A stretch of 64,000 bases of DNA from Picochlorum sp. 'celeri' (Eukaryota > Chlorophyta > Trebouxiophyceae), in the NCBI GenBank assembly GCA_010909725.1, contig JAACMV010000020.1, forward strand, positions 372,001-436,000. Direction: 5' to 3'. The notes beneath the pieces were generated by a model. The model was not told where the DNA came from. It worked only from the letters and a program-made list of their open reading frames with translations, and made no database searches. The translations under genes were made by a program, and so were the position numbers. Positions 39,270 through 47,703 of this stretch are shown here, piece by piece (within the stretch, counting starts at the first letter, position 1; every line of letters begins with the position of its first letter).

Positions 39270-40901
39270 ATGGATGCATCTATTGGCCTGGGCGGTTCCT
39301 CGAATGTGATCGTGATTGACGCGGGTAGCTCTGGCACGCGATTAAATGCCTTTGAACTCACTCGTGTGGAGGATCTTGATCGATATTCGAGGAAACGAGA
39401 TGTTGGTATTCGTATTCAGAGTAAGGATGGGGGATATAGTTATCGTATAGAGCAGATTAAGCCAGAGGTGGCAAAGGACCGTATTCCCCAGAGGAAGACT
39501 GAGCAGCGTCGAGCGTACCAGAGGGTCGAGACGGAGCCAGGCTTGGCGTCCTTTGGTGAGAGTTTAGATATGATAGAGGAGAAGGTCATGCGCCCGCTAT
39601 TTGATTGGGTCAAGGCTGTGATTCCTCAGGAAAGGTGGAAGGAAACACCTGTATTTTTGTTTGGGACTGCTGGGATGAGGAGGCTGTCGAGCGCTGAGCA
39701 GGGTGATATATTGGCTGAATGCAGGAGAATATTATCTTCTTCTGGTTTTTTGTTTAGAGATGATTGGGCACGGGTGATACGGGGGGCAGACGAGGGTGTG
39801 TATGGATGGGCAGCATTAAATGCTGTGGAGGATAGACTCTCTGGGGGTGATACTCTTGGTGCGCTTGATCTGGGAGGTTCTTCGTTGGAGGTTACCTTTG
39901 AGGTGAAAGCTGATGACAAAGGGACGATTCCGTTGCGTATTGGAGGACGAACGTATCACTTGTATACGTATTCACATGGCCATGCTGGTCTCGATGATGC
40001 GTTCCAGAGATCCTTGCAGATTCTAGAGGAAAACCCTTCACGTGTTTCTTTGGTCGAAAATAAAGCTCAAGTTCGACATCCGTGTATACATAAAGGATTT
40101 AAAAGCATTGTGAAGAGAATGCCGTTGGATGATGCACAGCCCATGTTTCAAGAGGTGGAGGTGTTGGGAGCGCCTGATGGCGAAGAGTGCGATCTTCTGG
40201 CAGAACAGGTGGTGGAAAGCGTGCATCCTTGTCATAAAGGGGACACAGGTTGTTCAATATCGTCTATACATCCTAAATTTGATGGCAATTTTGCAGCAAT
40301 GTCAGGGTTTTATGTTGTGAACCACTTTTATGGGTTGTCACCAAAGGCTCTGCTCGATGATGTACGAGAAACTACTGATTCATTCTGCAGTTTGGATTGG
40401 AATAAAGTTATTGAGCGGCATGAGGGCGAATTAGCGGTCGAAACGTATTGTTTTAGAGGGGAGTATGTTGAAGCACTCTTGTTGAATGGGCTCAGATTGA
40501 GTGATGCCAAGGTTAGGCTCGGATACGAAAGCCCAGGGTGGCCATTAGGAGCTGCTCTTGTGGAGGGAACGAATGCAATACCCGCTATGACGCACCATGC
40601 ACAGTTGAAGCGGGTGAAAACGTCTTTACTGTTTAGTGGGCTCTTGGTGTGTATTGTAGGGGTGTTTCTAGCCAGCAGAGTATGGCAGTACTCCCTCATG
40701 GCCAAAGTCGCTCGAAAAGTAGATAGAATGAATAGGCGAAAGTTAGCAAGGACATCGTCCAAATCAATCGGGCCATCATCGTCATCAGCAGCATTGAGTA
40801 TGGAAAAGGGGGATGGTCTCTGGCAACAGGGTAACTCTCAACTATCACTCAGTAGATCTCAAACCTTTAGCAGAAAGTTGAATGCATTGGACGGGAACTA
40901 A
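39270..40901 (+). CDS. apyrase / GDA1-CD39 nucleoside phosphatase with C-terminal anchor
   Basis: The 543-residue protein starts at the ATG at 39270; the TTG upstream is not used. The apyrase conserved regions are in order: VIDAGSSGTRLNAFE (ACR1), LFGTAGMRRLS (ACR2), GADEGVYGWAALNAV (ACR3) and GALDLGGSSLEVTFE (ACR4). The catalytic Glu of ACR3 is kept. One membrane helix near residues 455-475 (SLLFSGLLVCIVGVFLASRV) and a basic, Ser-rich tail follow. The family hydrolyses NTPs or NDPs in the Golgi lumen or outside the cell. No N-terminal signal or anchor is visible, so either a 5' exon is missing or the protein is inserted by its C-terminal helix. Confidence 0.88.
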   Translation: MDASIGLGGSSNVIVIDAGSSGTRLNAFELTRVEDLDRYSRKRDVGIRIQSKDGGYSYRIEQIKPEVAKDRIPQRKTEQRRAYQRVETEPGLASFGESLDMIEEKVMRPLFDWVKAVIPQERWKETPVFLFGTAGMRRLSSAEQGDILAECRRILSSSGFLFRDDWARVIRGADEGVYGWAALNAVEDRLSGGDTLGALDLGGSSLEVTFEVKADDKGTIPLRIGGRTYHLYTYSHGHAGLDDAFQRSLQILEENPSRVSLVENKAQVRHPCIHKGFKSIVKRMPLDDAQPMFQEVEVLGAPDGEECDLLAEQVVESVHPCHKGDTGCSISSIHPKFDGNFAAMSGFYVVNHFYGLSPKALLDDVRETTDSFCSLDWNKVIERHEGELAVETYCFRGEYVEALLLNGLRLSDAKVRLGYESPGWPLGAALVEGTNAIPAMTHHAQLKRVKTSLLFSGLLVCIVGVFLASRVWQYSLMAKVARKVDRMNRRKLARTSSKSIGPSSSSAALSMEKGDGLWQQGNSQLSLSRSQTFSRKLNALDGN

Positions 40902-40925
40902 ACATCATGATCATGTACATACCTG

Positions 40926-41702
40926 ATGTGTAAATATACGACTGATCAATGCATTGGATCGCCGAAACCATCAGCTGATGGTCAGGAGCTCCTGCAGAAG
41001 AGGTTGCCGAAGCGGTTTGACATTGGATCAAGTCAGTCCGATTTAAAATTTCAAAATCTAATTACCCCCACCCCAGACCCAAGAATGAATCAACGTAAAA
41101 ATAATCGGAAAATAACGAATAGAAACAAGAGTTCCGAACACGTTGGAGCCAGCGCAAGCAGCGGTATCATGGTTGAACAACAAGAAGCAGAAATCCTTCG
41201 ATGCAGGGCGCATTTCGATGCGTCTCAAAGCGTGAAAGAGAACAAGAACAATTTATCAGCTGATATCAAAGATATTTTGGCTGAAGAAGCGATTGACCCA
41301 TCCACCTTCAGAATTCACTATGCCAAGGTCATAAAGAAAAACAAGAAGGAACCGCATTCGTTCGAGTATGTCTTAGTAGGATTACAGATATCAGATGTGA
41401 AGGTTGCTGACAAGCTCCGAAAGGGTCGGTTTGCTCCCGACGGGCCAGCGATTGCTGGGAAGAGAACTGGGGCTATCACAGCACTTTGGGCTGGGAAGAA
41501 ACCTGCCAAGGCACAGCCAGACCAAAAGGCAAATGGCGTAGCACCTGCAATGAAGAAGAAGAAAGTACAGAGAACAACACAGAAGGAGTCGAGCACGACG
41601 ACAACATATTTGATGGTAACTGCCGGTGCTGCTGTTGCAGCAGGATTGTGTGTCTACCTGTTGCATCATCACAGGCATAGGTTTGCAGCCCAGGGTATCT
41701 GA
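40926..41702 (+). CDS. tail-anchored protein of unknown function
   Basis: I do not recognise this 258-residue protein. The N-terminal half is polar. The middle has a compact stretch (FRIHYAKVIKKNKKEPHSFE, YVLVGLQISDVKVADKLRKG). A Lys-rich linker leads to a single C-terminal helix (YLMVTAGAAVAAGLCVYLL) and HHHRHR, the usual shape of a tail-anchored protein. The ATG at 40926 lies just 24 bases after the apyrase stop; the ATG at 41085 is a possible later start. Either way the gap to the upstream gene on the same strand is very small. Confidence 0.6.
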   Translation: MCKYTTDQCIGSPKPSADGQELLQKRLPKRFDIGSSQSDLKFQNLITPTPDPRMNQRKNNRKITNRNKSSEHVGASASSGIMVEQQEAEILRCRAHFDASQSVKENKNNLSADIKDILAEEAIDPSTFRIHYAKVIKKNKKEPHSFEYVLVGLQISDVKVADKLRKGRFAPDGPAIAGKRTGAITALWAGKKPAKAQPDQKANGVAPAMKKKKVQRTTQKESSTTTTYLMVTAGAAVAAGLCVYLLHHHRHRFAAQGI

Positions 41703-42025
41703 TGATCAACGTTGCAAAAAGCTGACTACCATGTGATATGTGTCGTTGACGAAACATATGTATTATGACATTGTAACAAATGTATACCTTTTGAGTTGAA
41801 CAAGTCCTCTGGAAGGCATCTCTTGCACGTCTAGTAGCTGCCAAGTTTCTGTGGACACGTCATCTTCATTGAATAGTGATTTTGCCTGGAAGAAATGAAG
41901 CAATTGTGTATGGCACATGGGTCTCACCGCGAGGACCACCTTGACCTTGCGAGGTGAGAATTGCCCCACCGACTTTGCGAATCAGTGGCAAATCGGGCTT
42001 TGCCCGATGGAAGCACTGGTTGGAT
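41703..42025. other. region upstream of tRNA with possible orphan exon
   Basis: The minus strand at 41763-41892 encodes AKSLFNEDDVSTETWQLLDV and QEMPSRGLVQLKR, preceded by a good acceptor (TTCTTCCAG). It has coding character but no recognised family and no clear upstream exon. A nested stem-loop lies at 41983-42018. Confidence 0.35.
41983..42018. other. nested stem-loop upstream of tRNA-Pro
   Basis: ATCGGGC (41992-41998) pairs perfectly with GCCCGAT (42002-42008) over a TTT loop. It is flanked by CAGTG (41983-41987) and CACTG (42014-42018). It ends 8 bases before the tRNA. Role unknown. Confidence 0.6.
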
Positions 42026-42135
42026 GGGCGTATGGTCTAGTGGTATGATTCAACTTTCGGGAGATTCCCCTCCGTGGACACGTATACGGAGACTGAATAT
42101 AGTTGAGGTCTCGAGTTCGATTCTCGATTCGCCCC
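42026..42135 (+). tRNA. tRNA-Pro (CGG) with a 38-nt intron
   Basis: GGGCGTATGGTCTAGTGGTA opens the tRNA in the style of eukaryotic tRNA-Pro. The anticodon stem CAACT/AGTTG encloses TT-CGG-G, so the anticodon is CGG (42058-42060). The intron 42062-42099 sits at the canonical place, one base 3' of the anticodon, and contains a CTCCGT...ACGGAG stem. The T arm is TCGAG-TTCGATT-CTCGA, with A and B boxes intact. The acceptor stem GGGCGTA/TTCGCCC has one T-T mismatch at 6:67. The mature RNA would have 72 bases plus CCA. Confidence 0.88.
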
Positions 42136-42278
42136 TTCACATCTTCACATACCGTTTCTGAGGAAACTCAGAGGTCTGCCAACATTTTATCGGCCTTGAC
42201 AAGGGAAGATGCACACTATGAAACGACATGCATGATAATTACAAGATGAAGATGCGCAGTGAAACTTTATTGTGGTAT

Positions 42279-43919
42279 TTATGTTTGCTTTGCCTCAAAA
42301 TTGTGAGGCACTGGACCCCAATCTCTGATAATCTCCCTGTGAGTGGACCAAACCAGGCGAATTGCCTCGGGTGTTCCGATTCCAGCAGCTCTGGGGTCAC
42401 CGCATGGACCAAACCAATGGTTTTGAGGAGCTCCTGTTGTGCGGCCACGCATTCCCACATAGGTTGTTCCATTGACAGTGTTGCCTAGAATGTGCTCCAC
42501 AAAACGGATATCATTTGACACGACAGCTGCAGTCAAATGAGCCTCCATTCTCTCGCATGCTTCAAGCACATGAGATAGTTCTGAATCTTTGTACTCTGTA
42601 ATTACCTGGAATGGTCCAAAGACTTCTGTTGTGACAAGTTCAAAATTTTCCTGAGACTTCAAAATTTGATCCAGAGGGACAAAAATAGCCGTTGGCTTGA
42701 CTGCACCATATACTTTGGGAATAGTATGTCCAGTCAGGGGCTCTGCACCACAAATAACCCTGGCGCCAGGCAACTTGAGAAGCTTTTGAGCATGGTCCAG
42801 TATGGCATCTGTTGTCCATGACAAAATTGGAGCCACAGTCAAATCCTCCAAATTTCTCTTCTCTGCCTTTTCTTTGATCGCTTGTTCCAATCCTGCCTTG
42901 GTCCAGTTCTCATGCATGAACAGAATACTCTGCGCACTGCATTTCTGACCTGTTGCGGCATAGGCATCCTGGTCACACTGCCACGCAACATAGTCAAAGT
43001 CCTGCACATCAGGACCCATAATTTTCCAGTCAAAACCAGCATCTTCCAAAAACACCCGCCCATGATGTTCTTTAGCTAATCTCTCTGCCACCCTTCTGCT
43101 TCCAGTGAACAATGTACTCCGTGGCTTTGCTTGAGCCATGACCTCACCCATGGTGCCTCCCTTGCCATGCAAAATATCCACATCAGTCGGAGAAAGTCCA
43201 CATGCATGTAACAATCTCATAAATTCCTCCAACACAATGGAGACTCTATGATCTACATGCACCAATGGCTTATTCCCCATGTACAGCGCACCCATCAATT
43301 GCAACACTGGAATCTCCAGAGGAAAATTAAATGGTGCAATCAAGGCAACCGGCCCAAACGGCCATCGATACCCTGTACTCTGTTGACCCACATGATCCCC
43401 TGGATTTGTAAATCCCCTTCCAAGCCAACGAGGCTGATCACCGCAAAAATTCTCAAGGAATATTCTCGTCACAGTCACTTCCCCCATGGCCTGAGCATAA
43501 CTCTTTGGTGCGACCCGCTGAATCAAACGAGCAAAATGATCCGCCACTTCATCCTTCTTCATCTCAACTACGGCATTCGTCGTCACCTCACCAAGCTTGA
43601 GATACCGATGGGGATTCTTCAGTGGGTTGTGCAACCCACTTGGAGGCACAGACTTTAAACTCGACACAAAAGGCTCAATCTCATACACCTGCGTATCCGG
43701 ACATTTCAGAAATATTTCTCCATTCATAGGATCTGGAAGTTCAATATACTTTTCCGTCGACTGCCATTCTCCAAACACGAGATTCTCAGGAATCGCTGGG
43801 TTGCTCCCCGACAAGGTCTCAGGGTTGTACTTTGCCCAACTCCCAATGGACCTCGCAACCAGCGACTGAACACCCGAGCGCGCTACTCTATCAACCTTTT
43901 TAAGCGTTGAAGAAAACAT
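42279..43919 (-). CDS. P5CDH: delta-1-pyrroline-5-carboxylate dehydrogenase (ALDH12), mitochondrial
   Basis: The 546-residue protein matches the plant ALDH12 family, which oxidises glutamate semialdehyde to glutamate in mitochondrial proline breakdown. Visible are a basic N-terminal presequence (MFSSTLKKVDRVARSGVQSL), GPVALIAPFNFPLEIPVLQL, LFTGSRRVAERLAKEHHGRV, the catalytic-Cys segment DAYAATGQKCSAQSILFMHE, and TTEVFGPFQVITEYKD. The C-terminal NGTTYVGMRGRTTGAPQNHW and FGPCGDPRAAGIGTPEAI are typical of the family. The length is normal and there is no intron. The ATG at 43919 is the only reasonable start. Confidence 0.95.
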   Translation of the reverse strand: MFSSTLKKVDRVARSGVQSLVARSIGSWAKYNPETLSGSNPAIPENLVFGEWQSTEKYIELPDPMNGEIFLKCPDTQVYEIEPFVSSLKSVPPSGLHNPLKNPHRYLKLGEVTTNAVVEMKKDEVADHFARLIQRVAPKSYAQAMGEVTVTRIFLENFCGDQPRWLGRGFTNPGDHVGQQSTGYRWPFGPVALIAPFNFPLEIPVLQLMGALYMGNKPLVHVDHRVSIVLEEFMRLLHACGLSPTDVDILHGKGGTMGEVMAQAKPRSTLFTGSRRVAERLAKEHHGRVFLEDAGFDWKIMGPDVQDFDYVAWQCDQDAYAATGQKCSAQSILFMHENWTKAGLEQAIKEKAEKRNLEDLTVAPILSWTTDAILDHAQKLLKLPGARVICGAEPLTGHTIPKVYGAVKPTAIFVPLDQILKSQENFELVTTEVFGPFQVITEYKDSELSHVLEACERMEAHLTAAVVSNDIRFVEHILGNTVNGTTYVGMRGRTTGAPQNHWFGPCGDPRAAGIGTPEAIRLVWSTHREIIRDWGPVPHNFEAKQT

Positions 43920-44221
43920 ATCCGTCCCAATCTACACAATATAATCCCACATGTCAGACCTTGGCTTACGTGGATCACCAAGTCACGACACCAGTGGCAG
44001 GCCAGTACTACAGCCTCGGATACCCTCCCAACCACTCTTGATGCGTATACTAGTAATATATGAGTACAATCAATCGCTACCGTAAGCCAGAAATAACATG
44101 GACTCAAAACCCTGTCGGCCCGACGTCACGACAAGAAACAAGACGCACCACAACAAATCAACGCCACCACAGATTATAAATATATATCCAAATAAATATA
44201 TGTTATTTCAATATGCATAAT

Positions 44222-44978
44222 TCAACTCTGCATCTGCCAACTGGTATGAAATTCCTGAAATGTTTCCTTGACTTTCACCATGACCCTGTCCCAGTCGGTG
44301 GGATTAAAATATGATTGAAATCTGCTTTGGAATTTATCTGGATGCCAGCATAAGCACATTGCAGTGTATGCTTTCTTCACATCTCCTCCTGTCGATGAAT
44401 GACACTTTTTTCGCTCAGAGGAGATGGCAGCCAAGCAATGCAGGTATTGCATTTTTGATACAGACTCTGGTATCCACGGAACATCGTCATACGCCAGTTG
44501 CACGCTCTCTTTGCTGTCATGGGGGATATTTCTATACAGTTGTTCGAACAATGCCCACGCGGACTGGTGGGCTTTGACAGTATCATACTGGAAGGTTGCC
44601 TCATTCTCACACACGTCCACATGGATGCCAGCACTGGTGTAGAGATCAGGGTTCCTATACAGCATGCGCTTCTTCTTCTCTCTGTACTCGTGGAGAAGTT
44701 TGAGCTGATCTGCAGCGTCTTGGCGGATGCGATGATGTTGTTTCAGAGTATACAGTCGTTCTTTGACTCGTTCTTCTTCGCTGTCATACCTGTGCGTATT
44801 TGTAATAAGCAGCTCGTAATAAGGATTATTTATTATGTTTACTAATAGATACATAAATATAATGAGAAATCAAGGCAGAAGAAAGAAAGAAAGAAACGTA
44901 CGAATCCTCGCTGCTTGTCGAGCAGGTTTCTGCATTCAGACTACTATACTTTCGCAACCAGTCTGTTTCAGACTCCAT
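44222..44978 (-). CDS. NFKBIL1-like protein with C-terminal J-like domain
   Basis: Exon 1 is 44978-44902 and exon 2 is 44789-44222, around a 112-nt intron (GTACGT...GCACAG), giving 214 residues (MESETDWLRKYSSLNAETCS...). An acidic and Arg/Lys-rich helical part is followed by a C-terminal J-like unit with the reduced HPD motif (TAMCLCWHPDKFQSRFQSYF) and WDRVMVKVKETFQEF. This matches the C-terminus of NF-kappa-B-inhibitor-like 1, which in animals and plants is tied to mRNA processing. The ankyrin repeats of animal forms are absent, as in plants. The unspliced frame starts inside the intron. Confidence 0.75.
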
Positions 44979-45218
44979 GGTATTATTATTACATTAATTT
45001 ATGTACTAGGTATATCTGTTCATTTCTGTGAATTTTTAATTGCATGTAATGAGGGAGAATGCCCGTATTCATGCGACCACCAAAAGTGGTCAACCAGCCT
45101 GTTGACCAGTGCACAACAATGTGATAAATCACATTATGTGATTGATTGATTGATATACTTACAGACATACAGAAAACAAAAGAAAGAAATAAAGAGCTAC
45201 AAATAGTTATAATAATGC

Positions 45219-46370
45219 CTAGAATGTCTGGACAGACTCGCAGTATCCCATTTCAGAGCACAGTTCCTCTGGGACAAGGACGCTCAGGATGGAGACGATC
45301 AAGATGGGACCGAATTCGTCCACAAACTCATCGCATGTCTGCTCAAATGTTTGTAACACACTGCAGCCTTGTTTCAAAAAGTCAAACACTTCCTGCTGAT
45401 TCTGGGGGTTCTGAACAATATCTGCTGCTTGTTTGACCACATCTTCACATGTTGCACAGGACTCTGGGGACTGTTGGAATGGTGGCAATGCTGCCAGCCG
45501 TTTCAATTGCTCTACGAGCTGCTGAACAATCTCGTGGAGCTTGTCTCCTCTTGTAGCAGATAGTCCCGTCTCGGATGGGCACAGGTTCATGATGGAGCAT
45601 GCCTTGTTCTGATCAATGTCTTGGATAACTGCAAGGAAGAGCTGTCGAAGTTCGTTGGCGAAATTTTCGCACGCCTCGACTGATGATGATGGTACTACCC
45701 CGCCTCCTGTAGCACACATGTCGACTACTCGATCGAAAAAGTCGTTGCCCTTTTCTGAATCAATGGATAATGCGTGCATCACATCCTTGACCTTTTCCAT
45801 GGCAACCTCGCACACATCACAGACGACATCGTTTGCATTCTTCTTCTTCTTTTTCTCTGTCATCGATCGAATCATATCTTTCACGTCGCCAAAATCTCCT
45901 TGCGACGCGTGCGTCGCTATTCGTGCAATCATGGACTCGGCACGGTCTGCCAAGTGGTGCATATACCCAGCAAGAGACATCTGGCACATGCCCATTTGTC
46001 TGCAGACATCTTCCGGAACAAAGGTCTGCTGTATCGAAGCTGCCATTTGGGCTACCACAACTCGAGCTTCCTGGGCACAGGTTGTCGCGGCATCTGATGG
46101 TAAGAGCGGGCAAACGTTGGTCTGGATAAACACAACGACAGAGTCCTGAAGCTGTGGATCGTTCAAACGTCCTTCCAGGTCCGCTACCACATTCTTACAT
46201 GTTTCGCATTCATCTTCTGATATATTATCGTTTGAATGCAAGACCTGCAGGGGTGTGCTGGTATGACGCCGTTGTTCAACGCGTCCGGCAACCAGGGTTG
46301 GTACCGACACGGCGAGAACCGATACGAGCACGCAAACGCACTGTTTCCAACCTAGTTCGTATCTGAACAT
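45219..46370 (-). CDS. prosaposin-like secreted protein with three saposin B domains
   Basis: From the ATG at 46370 the protein has 383 residues. The frame is open for another 349 codons upstream, but these lack any protein character and lie antisense to DapF. A signal peptide (WKQCVCVLVSVLAVSVPTLVAG) is followed by three saposin-type units. Each has the six-Cys pattern: CETCKNVVADL...NVCPLLP...CAQ...VCRQMGMC, then CDVCEVAMEKV...MCATGGG...CENF...CSIMNLC, then CATCEDVVKQA...GCSVLQTFEQTC...LCSEMGYC. Saposins help lysosomal lipid hydrolysis or act on membranes. Whether it is cleaved into single units is not known; a KKKKK stretch between the first and second could be a processing site. Confidence 0.85.
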   Translation of the reverse strand: MFRYELGWKQCVCVLVSVLAVSVPTLVAGRVEQRRHTSTPLQVLHSNDNISEDECETCKNVVADLEGRLNDPQLQDSVVVFIQTNVCPLLPSDAATTCAQEARVVVAQMAASIQQTFVPEDVCRQMGMCQMSLAGYMHHLADRAESMIARIATHASQGDFGDVKDMIRSMTEKKKKKNANDVVCDVCEVAMEKVKDVMHALSIDSEKGNDFFDRVVDMCATGGGVVPSSSVEACENFANELRQLFLAVIQDIDQNKACSIMNLCPSETGLSATRGDKLHEIVQQLVEQLKRLAALPPFQQSPESCATCEDVVKQAADIVQNPQNQQEVFDFLKQGCSVLQTFEQTCDEFVDEFGPILIVSILSVLVPEELCSEMGYCESVQTF

Positions 46371-46601
46371 GTTTATAAGAATATTGAATTGCGAGGTGGA
46401 GGGATATGGGGAGAGTTTGGGTTTGATTCGGTGGCCATGGAGTGGTTCTTTTTCGATAGATGTACATGTCCTATGAAAGCGTGTGTTTGAACGGACTAAA
46501 AGAGCATCATGCCCACATGCTCTGAGACACGCATGAATGTCCATGTTCTTGCATATTCTAGCATTTGTATTCAAATATTTCATTGTAAAATTTATATCAG
46601 T

Positions 46602-47690
46602 ATGGTTTGTAGTCGTGTGACTGCCCAAATCGCCCAGAATGGGTCGAGATTGGAGGCAGGTTTGCAGAACCGACGTCTCTTTTCTCAAGGCCGACCTCAA
46701 TCGCCTGTTGCGAGGGTTTTGAACACGCAGAAATTCACTTATAAAGGCTATCGCGGTATCGATTGTGCCAGAGGTCATGCGTTGTCGTGGCAAGGTGTCG
46801 CTGCTGCAGTTGCCCAGCAGGAGGAAACCGGTCAGATTCAGTTTGCGAAGTACCACGGATTGGGAAATGACTTTGTTCTGATTGATAATAGACATACGAC
46901 TGAGCCTGTGCTCACGCCTGAGCAGGCTGAGAGGCTGTGCGATAGAAACTTTGGTATTGGAGGAGATGGGGTTATTTTTGCATTGCCTCCTCAGCAGCCA
47001 GGCTCGGATCTTACCATGAGGATTTATAATTCGGATGGGAGTGAGCCAGAAATGTGTGGTAATGGTATTAGATGTCTTGCAAGGTTTATCGCCGATGTTG
47101 ATGGTGCGTCTCCAGGGCAGGAGTACAAAATTGACACGCTTGCTGGTCTTATTCAACCTGTGATGCAAGAGGATGGTCAGGTGCGAGTGGATATGGGATC
47201 GCCGATATTGGAGGGAGCGCAGATTCCTACGACGTTGCAGCCCAATGCGGATGGAAATGCTGTGATTGCTCAGACGCTCGAGGTGGATGGCCATGAATAT
47301 ACAGTGTCCTGTGTCTCCATGGGGAACCCCCATGCGTTGGTGTATTCTGTAGATGGAGCGCCTATCAAGCTTGATGCAGTGAATTTGTTCCATGTTGGCC
47401 CTCTGTTTGAAAGTCATCCGGTTTTCCCGGCAAAAACAAACACAGAGTTTGTGGAGATTCTCTCACCATCGCATGTGAAAATGATGGTGTGGGAGCGAGG
47501 AGCTGGTAGAACTCTTGCATGCGGAACTGGAGCGTGTGCAACGGTTGTGGCGGGCGTGTTGGAGGGTAAAATTCTTAGAAAGTGTCGTGTGGATCTTCCT
47601 GGAGGTCCATTGTTTATTGAGTGGGACGAAAAGAGCAATAAAATTTACATGACTGGGCCTGCTGAATTTGTGTTCGCTGGCACATTGTAA
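46602..47690 (+). CDS. DAPF: diaminopimelate epimerase, plastid
   Basis: From the ATG at 46602 there are 362 residues; an earlier in-frame ATG at 46509 adds 31. About 75 N-terminal residues are basic and Ser/Gln-rich, as in a transit peptide. DapF motifs follow: [30 protein letters not shown], the first catalytic Cys in [24 protein letters not shown], and the second catalytic Cys in [20 protein letters not shown]. It converts LL- to meso-diaminopimelate, the step before lysine, in plastids. Both Cys are present. Its stop lies 13 bases from the convergent GSH1 stop. Confidence 0.95.
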   Translation: MVCSRVTAQIAQNGSRLEAGLQNRRLFSQGRPQSPVARVLNTQKFTYKGYRGIDCARGHALSWQGVAAAVAQQEETGQIQFAKYHGLGNDFVLIDNRHTTEPVLTPEQAERLCDRNFGIGGDGVIFALPPQQPGSDLTMRIYNSDGSEPEMCGNGIRCLARFIADVDGASPGQEYKIDTLAGLIQPVMQEDGQVRVDMGSPILEGAQIPTTLQPNADGNAVIAQTLEVDGHEYTVSCVSMGNPHALVYSVDGAPIKLDAVNLFHVGPLFESHPVFPAKTNTEFVEILSPSHVKMMVWERGAGRTLACGTGACATVVAGVLEGKILRKCRVDLPGGPLFIEWDEKSNKIYMTGPAEFVFAGTL

Positions 47691-47703
47691 AATATTGATA
47701 GTT

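Noticed and set aside
41971..42012. Resemblance to the 5' end of U4 snRNA (CTTTGCG, CAGTGGCA)
   Set aside because: The following AATGAGGTT-type element and the Sm site are absent, and the tRNA starts at once.
46371..47417. In-frame upstream extension of the saposin gene (349 codons)
   Set aside because: It begins at a non-ATG codon, lies antisense to DapF and has no protein-like composition; the ATG at 46370 gives a signal peptide.
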